Origin: Bathymodiolus heckerae thiotrophic gill symbiont
Lineage (GTDB): Bacteria; Pseudomonadota; Gammaproteobacteria; PS1; Pseudothioglobaceae
Length of the DNA: 34,605 nucleotides
Assembly: GCF_900180345.1 (NCBI RefSeq)
Contig: NZ_FXLV01000010.1
Location: forward strand, 1-34,605
Direction: 5' to 3'
The number at the start of each line of letters is the position of its first letter. Within the stretch, counting starts at the first letter, position 1. The position numbers and the translations under genes were made by a program. Under the pieces are notes generated by a model. The model was not told the DNA's origin. It saw nothing but the letters and a program-made list of their open reading frames with translations, and did no database searches. Shown in pieces: positions 26,136-34,542 of this stretch.

Positions 26136-26675
26136 TTATTCATTATTTTCTCCTAATTTATCTAGTGCAGTTTGTGCCTGAGGATGTTTGTTTTTCCTAG
26201 CTTTGTCAAACCAATAAGTTGCTTGTTTGCTGTTATTTTGCTCCAAAAACAACGATGCCAAATTAAACTGTGCATATTCATCGTTTGCATTTGCCGCTAT
26301 TAACCACCACTGCCGTGCCTTTTTTGTGTCGCCGTGTCGATAATACAGCATTGCTAATTCACTTTGTGCGTAAGTCAGGCCTTGTTTGGCAGACTTTTCA
26401 AACCACGCAAATGCTTCTTTATCGTCTTGCTTAACACCCAATCCATGCAAATAACTCAGCCCAATATTATTTTGAGCCGCACTATGGCCTGCCTCAGCCG
26501 CACGCATCATCCAGAGAAAGGCATCATCATTGCGTTTTCTCTGAGAATATTCATGTCCAATTCGATACCACGAATCTGCACGACTATCAGCAATCGCTGA
26601 GGGTGCACTTAGTAGTAAGACGAAAAAAAAGGGTGTTATTAGCACCCTTTTTTCCTTTAGTAGAGGTCTTTGCAT
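26136..26675 (-). CDS. Exported Sel1-repeat protein, upstream ATG inside a MITE end
   Basis: Up to 179 residues: a signal peptide (KEKRVLITPFFFVLLLSAPSAIA, cleavage before DSRADS) followed by about four Sel1/TPR-like repeats (AFLWMMRAAEAGHSAAQNNIG; GVKQDDKEAFAWFEKSAKQG; and so on). Sel1 proteins are periplasmic or secreted adaptors. The ATG at 26675 lies in the end of MITE copy 4 (MQRPL...). An alternative GTG at 26645 has AAGGA 7 bp upstream but would drop the basic KEKR n-region. A native TTG start is also possible once the MITE is removed. The stop TAA overlaps the original DUF3530 ATG in ATGAATAA. Confidence 0.8.
   Translation of the reverse strand: MQRPLLKEKRVLITPFFFVLLLSAPSAIADSRADSWYRIGHEYSQRKRNDDAFLWMMRAAEAGHSAAQNNIGLSYLHGLGVKQDDKEAFAWFEKSAKQGLTYAQSELAMLYYRHGDTKKARQWWLIAANANDEYAQFNLASLFLEQNNSKQATYWFDKARKNKHPQAQTALDKLGENNE
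26623..26653. terminator. Bidirectional terminator-like hairpin at the start of the Sel1 gene
   Basis: GGGTG/CACCC with flanking A8 and T6 forms a stem on both strands, with U runs either way. On the minus strand it lies inside the signal-peptide codons of the Sel1 gene and encloses the candidate GTG start at 26645. It may be the former rhodanese terminator, or may limit Sel1 expression. Confidence 0.55.
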
Positions 26676-26825
26676 AAATATGGATGATTAGCAGAATTCA
26701 ATTTTTGTCAAATTGGTATTTTTTTTTAAACTCTGCCCTAGCAAGACTAAGGCTGGGTTTAAAAAAATTACCAAGTTGGTAAAAAGTGGATTTTTGATGA
26801 TTATTCATATTTATGCAAAGACCTC
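26663..26825 (+). mobile_element. MITE copy 4 (163 bp), subfamily B
   Basis: Ends read GAGGTCTTTGCATAAAT and ATTTATGCAAAGACCTC: both ends carry the matched change AC-to-GT, so the inverted repeat stays perfect. The flanks are TAGTA (left) and TAGCA (right), a 5-bp duplication with one difference. The interior matches copy 2. It lies between the rhodanese and Sel1 genes. Confidence 0.92.
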
Positions 26826-26843
26826 TAGCAAGGTAATCAAAGA

Positions 26844-27485
26844 TTACTTACCAACAGTGCTAAGACCTAATGAATGCCATGCATTCATACCTGAGCGGTA
26901 ATATTTAAGTTTGCTTTCTGGGTAGCCCAAAGAAAGTAAGGCTTTAATCGCCTCAGGGGATTGCCCACACCACAAACCATTACAAAACAAGTATAAAGTT
27001 TTAGCTCTACTGAAGTTAAAAATACCATCTTGTTCAGTCACACCAAACCTACTGGTTAAAATTTCCATCACTGCATCTGGATCTTTAGCAACTGCCTTAG
27101 CGTTTAACTTTTTAAATGAGATATTTACTGAACCTTTGATAGTGCCACCTTTTTTAGCACTCATCCAAACTGGGGTTCTTGCATCAATCACCATTTTTGA
27201 GTTGTCGCCTTTGGCAATATCACTAAGTGCGTGGATAATATCTAATTCACTTACAGTATCAACGGCAGCAGGCACAAACGGATTTGTTGGTTGAATACAG
27301 AATGGCGGACAAGGACGCGAAGTCTTTGCAAACGCTGGGTGGATAGTGGCTTTATTATTTTGGTCACGCGAAATGCCTGCAGCCTCCATAACACCTTTAA
27401 CAATGCCAACTGGCTTAGCCATTACAGTCGTTGACGCTAATAATGCTACCGATGCAGCACTTACTACTAGTGTTTTAAGTTTCAT
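26844..27485 (-). CDS. Periplasmic rhodanese-domain protein
   Basis: The 213-residue protein has a clear signal peptide (MKLKTLVVSAASVALLASTTVMA, cleavage before KPVG) and a rhodanese domain from about 80 to 208 (KMVIDARTPVW, KGSVNISF, YLFCNGLWCGQS, YYRSGMNAWHSLG). The active loop is Cys168-NGLW-Cys173-G, with two Cys and no Arg as sixth residue. A second Cys pair (Cys59, Cys63) lies in RPCPPFCIQPT before the domain. Such exported two-Cys rhodaneses are common in sulfur-oxidising and thiol-redox bacteria and may carry persulfide sulfur or act as thiol-redox proteins. AAGGA lies 8 bp before the ATG. Confidence 0.9.
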   Translation of the reverse strand: MKLKTLVVSAASVALLASTTVMAKPVGIVKGVMEAAGISRDQNNKATIHPAFAKTSRPCPPFCIQPTNPFVPAAVDTVSELDIIHALSDIAKGDNSKMVIDARTPVWMSAKKGGTIKGSVNISFKKLNAKAVAKDPDAVMEILTSRFGVTEQDGIFNFSRAKTLYLFCNGLWCGQSPEAIKALLSLGYPESKLKYYRSGMNAWHSLGLSTVGK

Positions 27486-27506
27486 ATTATTTTTCCTTTT
27501 TTATAT

Positions 27507-27527
27507 AAAAAATGACTCTTTTGAGCC
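27507..27527 (-). terminator. Terminator-like hairpin between the 76-aa gene and the rhodanese gene
   Basis: On the minus strand GGCTC AAAA GAGTC (one G-T pair) is followed by A and six T. It can end transcripts of the 76-aa gene, though it lies inside the rhodanese leader. The same hairpin on the plus strand is followed by four T. Confidence 0.5.
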
Positions 27528-27583
27528 TTTTATTGATAGTTCCCCACTTTAGCAGAACTAAAAATTCTTATAATCTCTGTTTG

Positions 27584-27814
27584 CTAATCGCAACTAGGCG
27601 CTTCTTCTAAATTATGTTGTGCGTAATAATCAACCACACAAATCTCACGCTGATCTTCATCATCAACCTCTTCACAACGGTTTTTAGCGCCATCACGCAC
27701 TAGTTGTATTTGAGCCTCAGTTGCATCATCACTTAATGCGGTAACACCGTCTTGCACATCAGCAAACACATTAAAACTTAATGCCAGTCCAAATAATATT
27801 GCTAATTTTTTCAT
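27584..27814 (-). CDS. Small exported protein with three Cys, unknown function
   Basis: The 76-residue protein has a signal peptide MKKLAILFGLALSFNVFA and a 58-residue acidic mature part with Cys in KNRCEEVDDEDQREICVVDY and a terminal PSCD. AAGGAG lies 5 bp before the ATG. I do not recognise the family. The spaced Cys could form a disulfide in the periplasm. It lies upstream of the rhodanese/Sel1/DUF3530 exported-protein genes on the same strand but is separated from the first by a terminator-like hairpin. Confidence 0.8.
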   Translation of the reverse strand: MKKLAILFGLALSFNVFADVQDGVTALSDDATEAQIQLVRDGAKNRCEEVDDEDQREICVVDYYAQHNLEEAPSCD

Positions 27815-27899
27815 TACTACTCCTTGCGTTTTATTGATTTAAAGATGCTCATTATTCACAGGAAAAAATACTTTGCAAGTCTATCTATATTTAATAATA

Positions 27900-28343
27900 T
27901 TATGATAAATTAATATTATCCATTGCTTGATTGGCTAACAAATCCGCTATATCATTACCTTCATTGCCACTGTGTCCTTTGACCCAATACCAATTCACCT
28001 GGTGTTTTTGATTAAGTGCGTCTAATTTTTGCCACAAATCTGCGTTTTTAACGGGTTTTTTTGCCGCTGTTTTCCAGTTTTTTCGCTTCCAACTAACAAT
28101 CCATTGGGTAATGCCATTCATCACATATTTTGAATCAGTATATAAATCAATAGCAATATCACTTGATTTAATCTCCTCTAAGGCTTTAATTGCAGCCATT
28201 AATTCCATGCGATTATTGGTGGTGTCTTTTTCAGAGCCGTTGAGTTTTTTCTCACGCTTGCCATAACGCAACCACACGCCCCAACCCCCAATACCGGGAT
28301 TGCCTCGACAGCCACCATCTGTGTATATAATTATTTTATTCAT
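27900..28343 (-). CDS. rnhA: Ribonuclease HI
   Basis: The 147-residue enzyme degrades RNA in RNA-DNA hybrids. The four carboxylates are present: Asp in [11 protein letters not shown], Glu in [10 protein letters not shown], Asp in [10 protein letters not shown] and the late Asp in GNDIADLLA, with the His loop [10 protein letters not shown]. The length is normal. It overlaps the upstream amidotransferase gene by 8 bp. Confidence 0.96.
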   Translation of the reverse strand: MNKIIIYTDGGCRGNPGIGGWGVWLRYGKREKKLNGSEKDTTNNRMELMAAIKALEEIKSSDIAIDLYTDSKYVMNGITQWIVSWKRKNWKTAAKKPVKNADLWQKLDALNQKHQVNWYWVKGHSGNEGNDIADLLANQAMDNINLS

Positions 28344-30096
28344 CGATATTTATTTGTAGCCAATATTCTAATAATGCCAAATGCCACAAGCGTGAGCCAT
28401 TCAATGCGGTCATATAATTCTCAGGTTTGTTAATAACTTTTTTGACAAATTTTTGGTCAAATACGCCACGATTTTTGCAGGCACTTGAGGTGAGGATATC
28501 ACTCATAAAATCCAAAAATTCACCTTGCACATATTTCAGTGCTGGCATCGGGAAATATCCTTTCTTTCTGTCAATCACACTATCGGGCAACAAGCCTCTG
28601 GCGATATGTTTAAGCGGATATTTACCTTCTTCTGCCATTTTTAGGCTCGGTGGCATACTCAGCGCATGCTCGACCAATTGCGTATCCATAAACGGCACTC
28701 TCGCCTCTAGCCCCCACGCCATAGTCATATTATCCACTCGCTTGACAGGGTCGTCAACAATCAAGCGGGTAATATCAGTGCGAAAAACCTTGTCCATAAA
28801 TTCCCCCGCATTGTCTTTGGAAAATTCTTTATTGAGCCAATCTTGCGTATGATTGCCAGTGTGATATTTCTTGTTCACAGTTTGTAAATATTCTTCATAA
28901 GGCCTGTCAATATAGTGTTTGGCAAAGCGTTTAAATTCACTGCCCGATTCTTGATTCATGCGTGAATACCAAAAATACCCAGCAAATGCCTCATCCGCCC
29001 CTTGCCCTGATAGCACGACTTTAATATGCTTTGACACTTGCTCAGACAGCAAATAAAACGCCACCGCATCCTGCCCCACCATTGGTTCTGCCATATTTAC
29101 CACTGCCTCTCCTAATCGTGGCAAAACTTGCGTATTACTCACCACATATTTTTCGTGGGTGGTTTTAAATTTCTCAACAATTTGATCAGAATATTCAAAC
29201 TCTGAACCTGATTCATCGCCAATGTCTTCAAAACCAATCGAAAACGAACGAATATCTTGATGCCCTGCCTCATGTAAAAGCCCAACCAGCAAAGAAGAAT
29301 CCAACCCACCTGAAAGCAACACACCAATTGGCACATCAGCCGCTAACATTCTTTTATCAACAGCCTTAATCAGCAGTTCATGGGTTTTTTCCAGATATTC
29401 TTTGTCGCTCAAATCCATCCTTTGTGCGTTCGGTTGCCAATAGGTTTTTTCGATTATTTTTCCCTGCATGTCAATCATTAGCGTGGTAGCAGGCTTGATT
29501 TTATTCACCCCATTTAAAATCGTATTGGGTGCAGGCACCACGCCATGCAAGGATAATTGCTGCTGCAACGCCACCGAATTAATACTGGTGTCTGCGCCAA
29601 TCACCGTCAAAGCTTGTGTGTTGGAAGCAAAACTAAACGCCTTGTCGGTTAGATTAAAATACAGCGGTTTGATTCCCATCCGGTCTCGTGCAACAAACAA
29701 TTGCTTGCCATTCCAAATGCAAAAAGCAAACATCCCGTCCAAATGCATTACACAATCCTCGCCCCAATAATGATAAGCCTTAAGTATCACCTCAGTATCC
29801 GATGTGGAAAAAAACTGATAACCCTGCTTGATTAAATCTTGTCGTAGGGCTTTATAATTATAAATCGTGCCGTTAAATACCAGTGTCAAGCCCAAAGTTT
29901 CATCCACCATTGGCTGATGCGCATGATTAGACAAATCAATAATACTCAAACGCTGATGCCCAAAACCAACATTTTTATCCAACCACACGCCACTATCATC
30001 AGGGCCTCGGCGTGCAATCTTATACATCATCTGCTCTAAATCTGATGACTTAACCGCTTGTTTATCAAATCTTAACTGACCACAAAGTCCGCACAT
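28336..30096 (-). CDS. Glutamine-dependent asparagine-synthase-family amidotransferase, probably N-acetylglutaminylglutamine-amide type
   Basis: The 586-residue protein has an N-terminal Ntn glutaminase (Cys2 in [43 protein letters not shown]) and a C-terminal synthetase with the ATP P-loop [11 protein letters not shown] and [17 protein letters not shown]. The MCG(L/I)CG.LRFD start, FNGTIYNY, the [16 protein letters not shown] stretch and [12 protein letters not shown] resemble the AsnO-type enzymes that amidate N-acetylglutaminylglutamine to an osmoprotectant dipeptide. The partner N-acetylglutaminylglutamine synthetase gene, usually adjacent, is absent from the window. Ordinary AsnB is the alternative. 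It is divergent from leuC. Confidence 0.85.
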   Translation of the reverse strand: MCGLCGQLRFDKQAVKSSDLEQMMYKIARRGPDDSGVWLDKNVGFGHQRLSIIDLSNHAHQPMVDETLGLTLVFNGTIYNYKALRQDLIKQGYQFFSTSDTEVILKAYHYWGEDCVMHLDGMFAFCIWNGKQLFVARDRMGIKPLYFNLTDKAFSFASNTQALTVIGADTSINSVALQQQLSLHGVVPAPNTILNGVNKIKPATTLMIDMQGKIIEKTYWQPNAQRMDLSDKEYLEKTHELLIKAVDKRMLAADVPIGVLLSGGLDSSLLVGLLHEAGHQDIRSFSIGFEDIGDESGSEFEYSDQIVEKFKTTHEKYVVSNTQVLPRLGEAVVNMAEPMVGQDAVAFYLLSEQVSKHIKVVLSGQGADEAFAGYFWYSRMNQESGSEFKRFAKHYIDRPYEEYLQTVNKKYHTGNHTQDWLNKEFSKDNAGEFMDKVFRTDITRLIVDDPVKRVDNMTMAWGLEARVPFMDTQLVEHALSMPPSLKMAEEGKYPLKHIARGLLPDSVIDRKKGYFPMPALKYVQGEFLDFMSDILTSSACKNRGVFDQKFVKKVINKPENYMTALNGSRLWHLALLEYWLQINIDE

Positions 30097-30149
30097 AAGT
30101 TTAATGAAAATGTAAAATGAACTATTTTATCAAGTATTGTGTATTAATA

Positions 30150-31547
30150 ATGACTCAAACACTTTATGACAAATTAATGGTTGCACACACGATTTGTGAA
30201 GAAGAAACCACTTCGCTGATTTATATTGACAGACAGTTAATTCACGAAGTTACCTCACCACAAGCCTTCGAAGGTCTAGAAATAGCAGGCAGAAAACCAT
30301 GGCGTATTCAGGCAAATTTAGCGGTTCCCGATCACAATGTGCCAACGACTGAGCGTTCAAATGGTGTTAATAGCATCACTGACCCAATTTCAAAACTCCA
30401 AGTGGAAACTTTGGATAAAAATTGCAAAAAATTTGGCATTAATGAAATTCAGATGAATGACATTCGCCAAGGTATTGTGCATGTAATTGGCCCTGAACAA
30501 GGTGCAACGCTACCGGGCATGAGCATCGTTTGTGGCGATTCACACACCTCCACCCACGGTGCATTGGGTGCCTTAGCCTTTGGCATTGGCACCAGCGAAG
30601 TTGAGCATGTGCTAGCCACAGGTTGCTTGTGGCAATCTAAAGCCAAAAATCTCAAAATTGAAGTTACTGGCACGCTTAACAACATGGTTAGCGCTAAAGA
30701 TATAGCACTTTATATCATCGGACAAATCGGCACAGCAGGTGGCACAGGTTACGCCATTGAATTTACAGGCAGCACCATTCAAAACCTATCCATAGAAGGC
30801 AGAATGACCTTGTGCAATATGGCAATCGAAGCTGGTGCACGCATCGGTATGGTTGCTGTTGATGACAAAACCATTGACTATGTCAAAGGCAAGCCACTCG
30901 CACCAACTGGCGACGAGTGGGACAAAGCCGTTAAATATTGGCAAACTTTACATTCAGATAAAGACGCATATTTTGACAAAACACTACATTTTTCAGCCAG
31001 CGACATTAAACCCCAAGTTACTTGGGGAACCTCTCCAGAAATGGTAGTAGCAATTGATGAAAGCGTGCCAAACCCTAAAAATGCCAAAAACGAAGTGCAA
31101 AAAACCAGTTGGCAAAACGCACTTGACTACACCCATCTAACCGCCGACACCCGTATATCAGATATTAAAATCGACAAAGTTTTTATTGGCTCTTGCACTA
31201 ACTCACGCATTGAAGATTTACGCATTGCTGCCAGCGTTGCCAAAGGCAAACACATTGCCGATAACATTAAATTAGCACTGGTCGTCCCCGGCTCTGGTTT
31301 AATCAAAAAACAAGCCGAAAAAGAAGGCTTGGACAAAATTTTTACCGATGCAGGTTTTGAATGGCGTGAAGCTGGCTGCTCAATGTGCCTAGCTATGAAC
31401 GCCGACAAGCTAGAAGCAGGTGAAAGATGTGCCAGCACCTCAAATCGTAACTTTGAAGGTCGCCAAGGTCAAGGTTCATTCACTCATTTAGTTAGCCCTG
31501 CAATTGCTACAGCCAGCGCTATTGCTGGTCATTTTTCAAATATTTAG
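30150..31547 (+). CDS. leuC: 3-isopropylmalate dehydratase large subunit
   Basis: The start at 30150 ([15 protein letters not shown]) fits the family; the frame is open from 30117. The 465-residue subunit holds the aconitase-type 4Fe-4S cluster ([11 protein letters not shown] near 346-356, [11 protein letters not shown] near 410) with ...[10 protein letters not shown]... early. With LeuD it isomerises 2- to 3-isopropylmalate in leucine synthesis. leuD is 1.7 kb downstream because a DUF262-DUF1524 gene lies between. The 53-bp gap from the divergent amidotransferase gene must hold both promoters. Confidence 0.97.
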   Translation: MTQTLYDKLMVAHTICEEETTSLIYIDRQLIHEVTSPQAFEGLEIAGRKPWRIQANLAVPDHNVPTTERSNGVNSITDPISKLQVETLDKNCKKFGINEIQMNDIRQGIVHVIGPEQGATLPGMSIVCGDSHTSTHGALGALAFGIGTSEVEHVLATGCLWQSKAKNLKIEVTGTLNNMVSAKDIALYIIGQIGTAGGTGYAIEFTGSTIQNLSIEGRMTLCNMAIEAGARIGMVAVDDKTIDYVKGKPLAPTGDEWDKAVKYWQTLHSDKDAYFDKTLHFSASDIKPQVTWGTSPEMVVAIDESVPNPKNAKNEVQKTSWQNALDYTHLTADTRISDIKIDKVFIGSCTNSRIEDLRIAASVAKGKHIADNIKLALVVPGSGLIKKQAEKEGLDKIFTDAGFEWREAGCSMCLAMNADKLEAGERCASTSNRNFEGRQGQGSFTHLVSPAIATASAIAGHFSNI

Positions 31548-31558
31548 AAGGTAAAAAT

Positions 31559-33250
31559 ATGTCATTTCTTACTATGGAGCCCAGCAATGAAACATTTAAA
31601 AACTTGATGGGGAATAGTGTTCAATACCATGTGCCTCGCTTTCAAAGGGACTACTCTTGGGATCAAGAGCAATGGGAAGACTTATGGGAAGATATTGAAA
31701 ACTTAAATGAAGAAGAGCACTATATGGGTTACATTGTCCTTCAACGCAATGAAGAAGATAAAAATAACTTTTCGGTAATTGACGGACAACAGCGACTGAT
31801 TACCTTGTCTTTATTTGTGCTGTCTTCTATGCGGGCAATTCAAACCCTAATTGATGACGATATAGATAGTAACGACAATGAATTAAGATTAAAAGGCTTT
31901 AGAAGTGATTTTATTGGCTCTTTAAGCAGAACAACGCTTACACCTTACAACAAACTCACTTTAAATAGAAATAATAACGACAAATTTAAATCCATTTCTG
32001 AGAAATTAAAGCCCTTAATTAGTAGAAACCAAACCAAAACAAATAAATTAATGTCTAATTGCCTTGAGTTTTTCTATAAAAAAATCACGCAAAAATCTGG
32101 TGAAGAAATTGTTAATTTTATTGAAAAAACAACAGATGGTATGTTATTTACTAAGATTGTAGTAGATGATAATCTAAATGCCTATAAAGTCTTTGAGACG
32201 CTTAATGCTAGAGGCGTTCAGCTTTCAACGCCTGATTTACTTAAAAATTATCTATTTTCACAGATTACTCATAATAATTCAATTGACGATACTGAACTCG
32301 ATGATATGGATAAAAAATGGAGCGAAATTATTTCTGAATTAGGGGAAGGAAATTTCACAGATTTTGTGCGTTATTATCATAATGCCAATTACCCATTAGT
32401 TACCAAGAAAAAACTATTTAATGGAATTAGAGACAAAATTACACAAGCAGAAAATGCACAAAACTATTTAAACAATTTATCAGAATACGCACCAATATTT
32501 GCAGCACTCAACACTCCAGAAGATGGGCTCTGGAATAATTCAAAGTATTCTGAAGTTAAACCCTACTTGAAGGCCTTTAAATTATTTACTATTAAGCAGC
32601 CATTTTTATTATTACTAACCGCTTACAATGAATTTAATGCCGATGAATTTATTAAACTTGCCAAATACTTATACATCTTATCAATTCGTTACAGCGTTAT
32701 TGCTCATTATTCTCCTAACAAACTAGACAAGGTTTACAACGCATTAGCAATAAAAATATCAAGTAAAGAATTAACACGAGCAAGTCACATTAAAAATCAA
32801 CTAGAATTTAAAGACTTATATCCTAATGACGATAAATTTAAAGCAATGTTCAAATATCACACCATGCCTAGCCGACAGAGTAGTAAAAAGATTCGCTTTT
32901 TATTAACGCAAATTGAAAACCAAATTGCACAAACTGGTTCAGATGATGAAAATTGGACATTAGAGCATATCATTCCTTACAATATATCTGAAAAATGGGT
33001 AGCATATTATCAAGGTCAATATAGCCAAGAGATTGATAGATTAGGAAATATGACACTACTAACAAAGTCAGAAAATGACGAGTGTGGCACGCAATTATTC
33101 AATAAAAAAAAGGCGATTTACCAAAATTCTAATTCCAAACTCTCTAAAAAAATATCTGAATACGAAGAATGGGATAGCGAAACACTCGAGCGTCATCAAG
33201 ATTGGTTAGCACAACAAGCAACAAATACCTGGAAAATAAATTATGAATAA
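31559..33250 (+). CDS. DUF262-DUF1524 (GmrSD-like) protein inserted in the leuCD operon
   Basis: The 563-residue protein has an N-terminal DUF262 domain ([21 protein letters not shown], then the nucleotide motif [10 protein letters not shown] with Asp75-Gly-Gln-Gln-Arg79), a helical middle with [19 protein letters not shown] near 216-235, and a C-terminal DUF1524 HNH-type nuclease (LEHIIP with His470, [13 protein letters not shown] at about 495-508, then FNKKKAIY). This is the architecture of type IV restriction enzyme GmrSD and related anti-phage proteins. All motifs look intact. AAGG lies before its ATG, 11 bp after leuC. Its stop overlaps the leuD ATG by 8 bp (ATGAATAA). It looks A/T-richer than leuC and leuD. 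Confidence 0.92.
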   Translation: MSFLTMEPSNETFKNLMGNSVQYHVPRFQRDYSWDQEQWEDLWEDIENLNEEEHYMGYIVLQRNEEDKNNFSVIDGQQRLITLSLFVLSSMRAIQTLIDDDIDSNDNELRLKGFRSDFIGSLSRTTLTPYNKLTLNRNNNDKFKSISEKLKPLISRNQTKTNKLMSNCLEFFYKKITQKSGEEIVNFIEKTTDGMLFTKIVVDDNLNAYKVFETLNARGVQLSTPDLLKNYLFSQITHNNSIDDTELDDMDKKWSEIISELGEGNFTDFVRYYHNANYPLVTKKKLFNGIRDKITQAENAQNYLNNLSEYAPIFAALNTPEDGLWNNSKYSEVKPYLKAFKLFTIKQPFLLLLTAYNEFNADEFIKLAKYLYILSIRYSVIAHYSPNKLDKVYNALAIKISSKELTRASHIKNQLEFKDLYPNDDKFKAMFKYHTMPSRQSSKKIRFLLTQIENQIAQTGSDDENWTLEHIIPYNISEKWVAYYQGQYSQEIDRLGNMTLLTKSENDECGTQLFNKKKAIYQNSNSKLSKKISEYEEWDSETLERHQDWLAQQATNTWKINYE

Positions 33251-33857
33251 ATTTACAATATTAACTTCAATTGGACTGCCTCTTAATCGTGCCAATATTG
33301 ATACCGATGCAATTATCCCGAAGCAGTTTTTAAAATCAATTAAACGCTCAGGCTTTGGGGTTAACTTATTTGATGAATGGCGTTATTTAGATCATGGCGA
33401 AGTGGGAATGGACAATACTAAGCGTCCATTAAATAATGATTTTGTTTTAAATAAACCTGAGTATCAAGGGGCAAAAATACTTCTAACACGGGAAAATTTT
33501 GGTTGTGGCTCAAGTCGTGAACATGCACCTTGGGCGTTGGAAGATTACGGCTTTTGGGTGATTATTGCACCGAGTTTTGCCGATATTTTTTACAATAATT
33601 GTTTTAAAAATGGCATTTTGCCTATTGTGCAAGACAATGATGTAATGGACAAATTATTTGCAATAACAGATGAAATTACCATTAACCTTGAGGCGCAAAA
33701 TATCTATGCTAATGGTGAGAATTACCCTTTTGAGGTGGATTTAGAGCGAAAAAGGCGATTGCTAAATGGCCTTGATGACATTGACTTAACTTTGCAATAT
33801 AAAGACGAGATTAAAGCCTTCGAAAAAAACTACTTTAACCAATACAGCTGGCTATGA
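33243..33857 (+). CDS. leuD: 3-isopropylmalate dehydratase small subunit
   Basis: The 204-residue subunit has [28 protein letters not shown] and [17 protein letters not shown], all standard for LeuD. The start overlaps the DUF262-DUF1524 stop by 8 bp and there is no strong ribosome site of its own, so it is probably coupled to the inserted gene. The stop overlaps ruvA in ATGA. leuB and leuA are not in the window. Confidence 0.96.
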   Translation: MNKFTILTSIGLPLNRANIDTDAIIPKQFLKSIKRSGFGVNLFDEWRYLDHGEVGMDNTKRPLNNDFVLNKPEYQGAKILLTRENFGCGSSREHAPWALEDYGFWVIIAPSFADIFYNNCFKNGILPIVQDNDVMDKLFAITDEITINLEAQNIYANGENYPFEVDLERKRRLLNGLDDIDLTLQYKDEIKAFEKNYFNQYSWL

Positions 33858-34438
33858 TTGGCAAACTTACTGGCGTTATTTTAGGCAAAAACCCACCTGA
33901 AATCTTGCTTGATGTCGCTGGCATTGGTTATGAAATTTTATGCCCAATGTCCAGTTTTTACGCAATGGGGGATGAAAAACAACTGTCGTTATATACCCAT
34001 CTATCCATCAAAGAAGATGCACATACCCTATATGGCTTTGTCTCCAAAGATGAAAAAACCTTATTTAGAGAATTGATTAGAGTCAATGGCATTGGTCCTA
34101 AAGTGGCACTGGCGATTTTGTCCCATCTTGACATTGCTTCATTAATGAGTGCTGTTGCTAACGAAGATGATATTTTGCTAGCAAAAACACCGGGTATTGG
34201 TAAGAAAACTGCTCAAAAATTGATTGTTGAACTCAAAGATCGCCTAGTCAAACTTGAACTTAATAATTCCAATAATCAAATGATTACACCTAGTAGCAAT
34301 CCAAATACCAGTAAAGCACTATCTGCACTACAAACACTTGGCTTTAAGGCTAAAGAGGCAGAAAAAATGCTCAATGTTATTACCGATCATTCATTGACCA
34401 CCGAAGAACTTATCCGCCAAGCATTGAAAAACAAATAA
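33854..34438 (+). CDS. ruvA: Holliday junction DNA helicase subunit RuvA
   Basis: The 194-residue protein has the OB-fold domain I ([21 protein letters not shown]), two helix-hairpin-helix motifs ([13 protein letters not shown] near 79 and [18 protein letters not shown] near 113), and the C-terminal domain III ([16 protein letters not shown]) that binds RuvB. It overlaps leuD by 4 bp. ruvB and ruvC, usual partners, do not follow; the next gene is unrelated. Confidence 0.96.
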   Translation: MIGKLTGVILGKNPPEILLDVAGIGYEILCPMSSFYAMGDEKQLSLYTHLSIKEDAHTLYGFVSKDEKTLFRELIRVNGIGPKVALAILSHLDIASLMSAVANEDDILLAKTPGIGKKTAQKLIVELKDRLVKLELNNSNNQMITPSSNPNTSKALSALQTLGFKAKEAEKMLNVITDHSLTTEELIRQALKNK

Positions 34439-34492
34439 TCATTAAAGTCTGAAAATATGGATAACCCCATTAAATAAGTGTAATGATCTAAC

Positions 34493-34521
34493 TTTCTTAG
34501 ACACAAAGATAGCCTTATAAT
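34493..34521 (+). promoter_or_regulatory. Promoter of the terminal small gene
   Basis: TATAAT (34516-34521) lies 17 bp after TTTCTT (34493-34498), 21 bp before the next ATG. The -35 is weak but the -10 is perfect. It shows the last gene is an independent unit from ruvA. Confidence 0.5.
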
Positions 34522-34542
34522 ACAAAAAATAAGGAGGTCAAA

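Noticed and set aside
25798-26825. CRISPR-like or tandem repeat array
   Set aside because: The repeats are ~162 bp, have inverted ends and target duplications, and lie apart; there are no short direct repeats with spacers.
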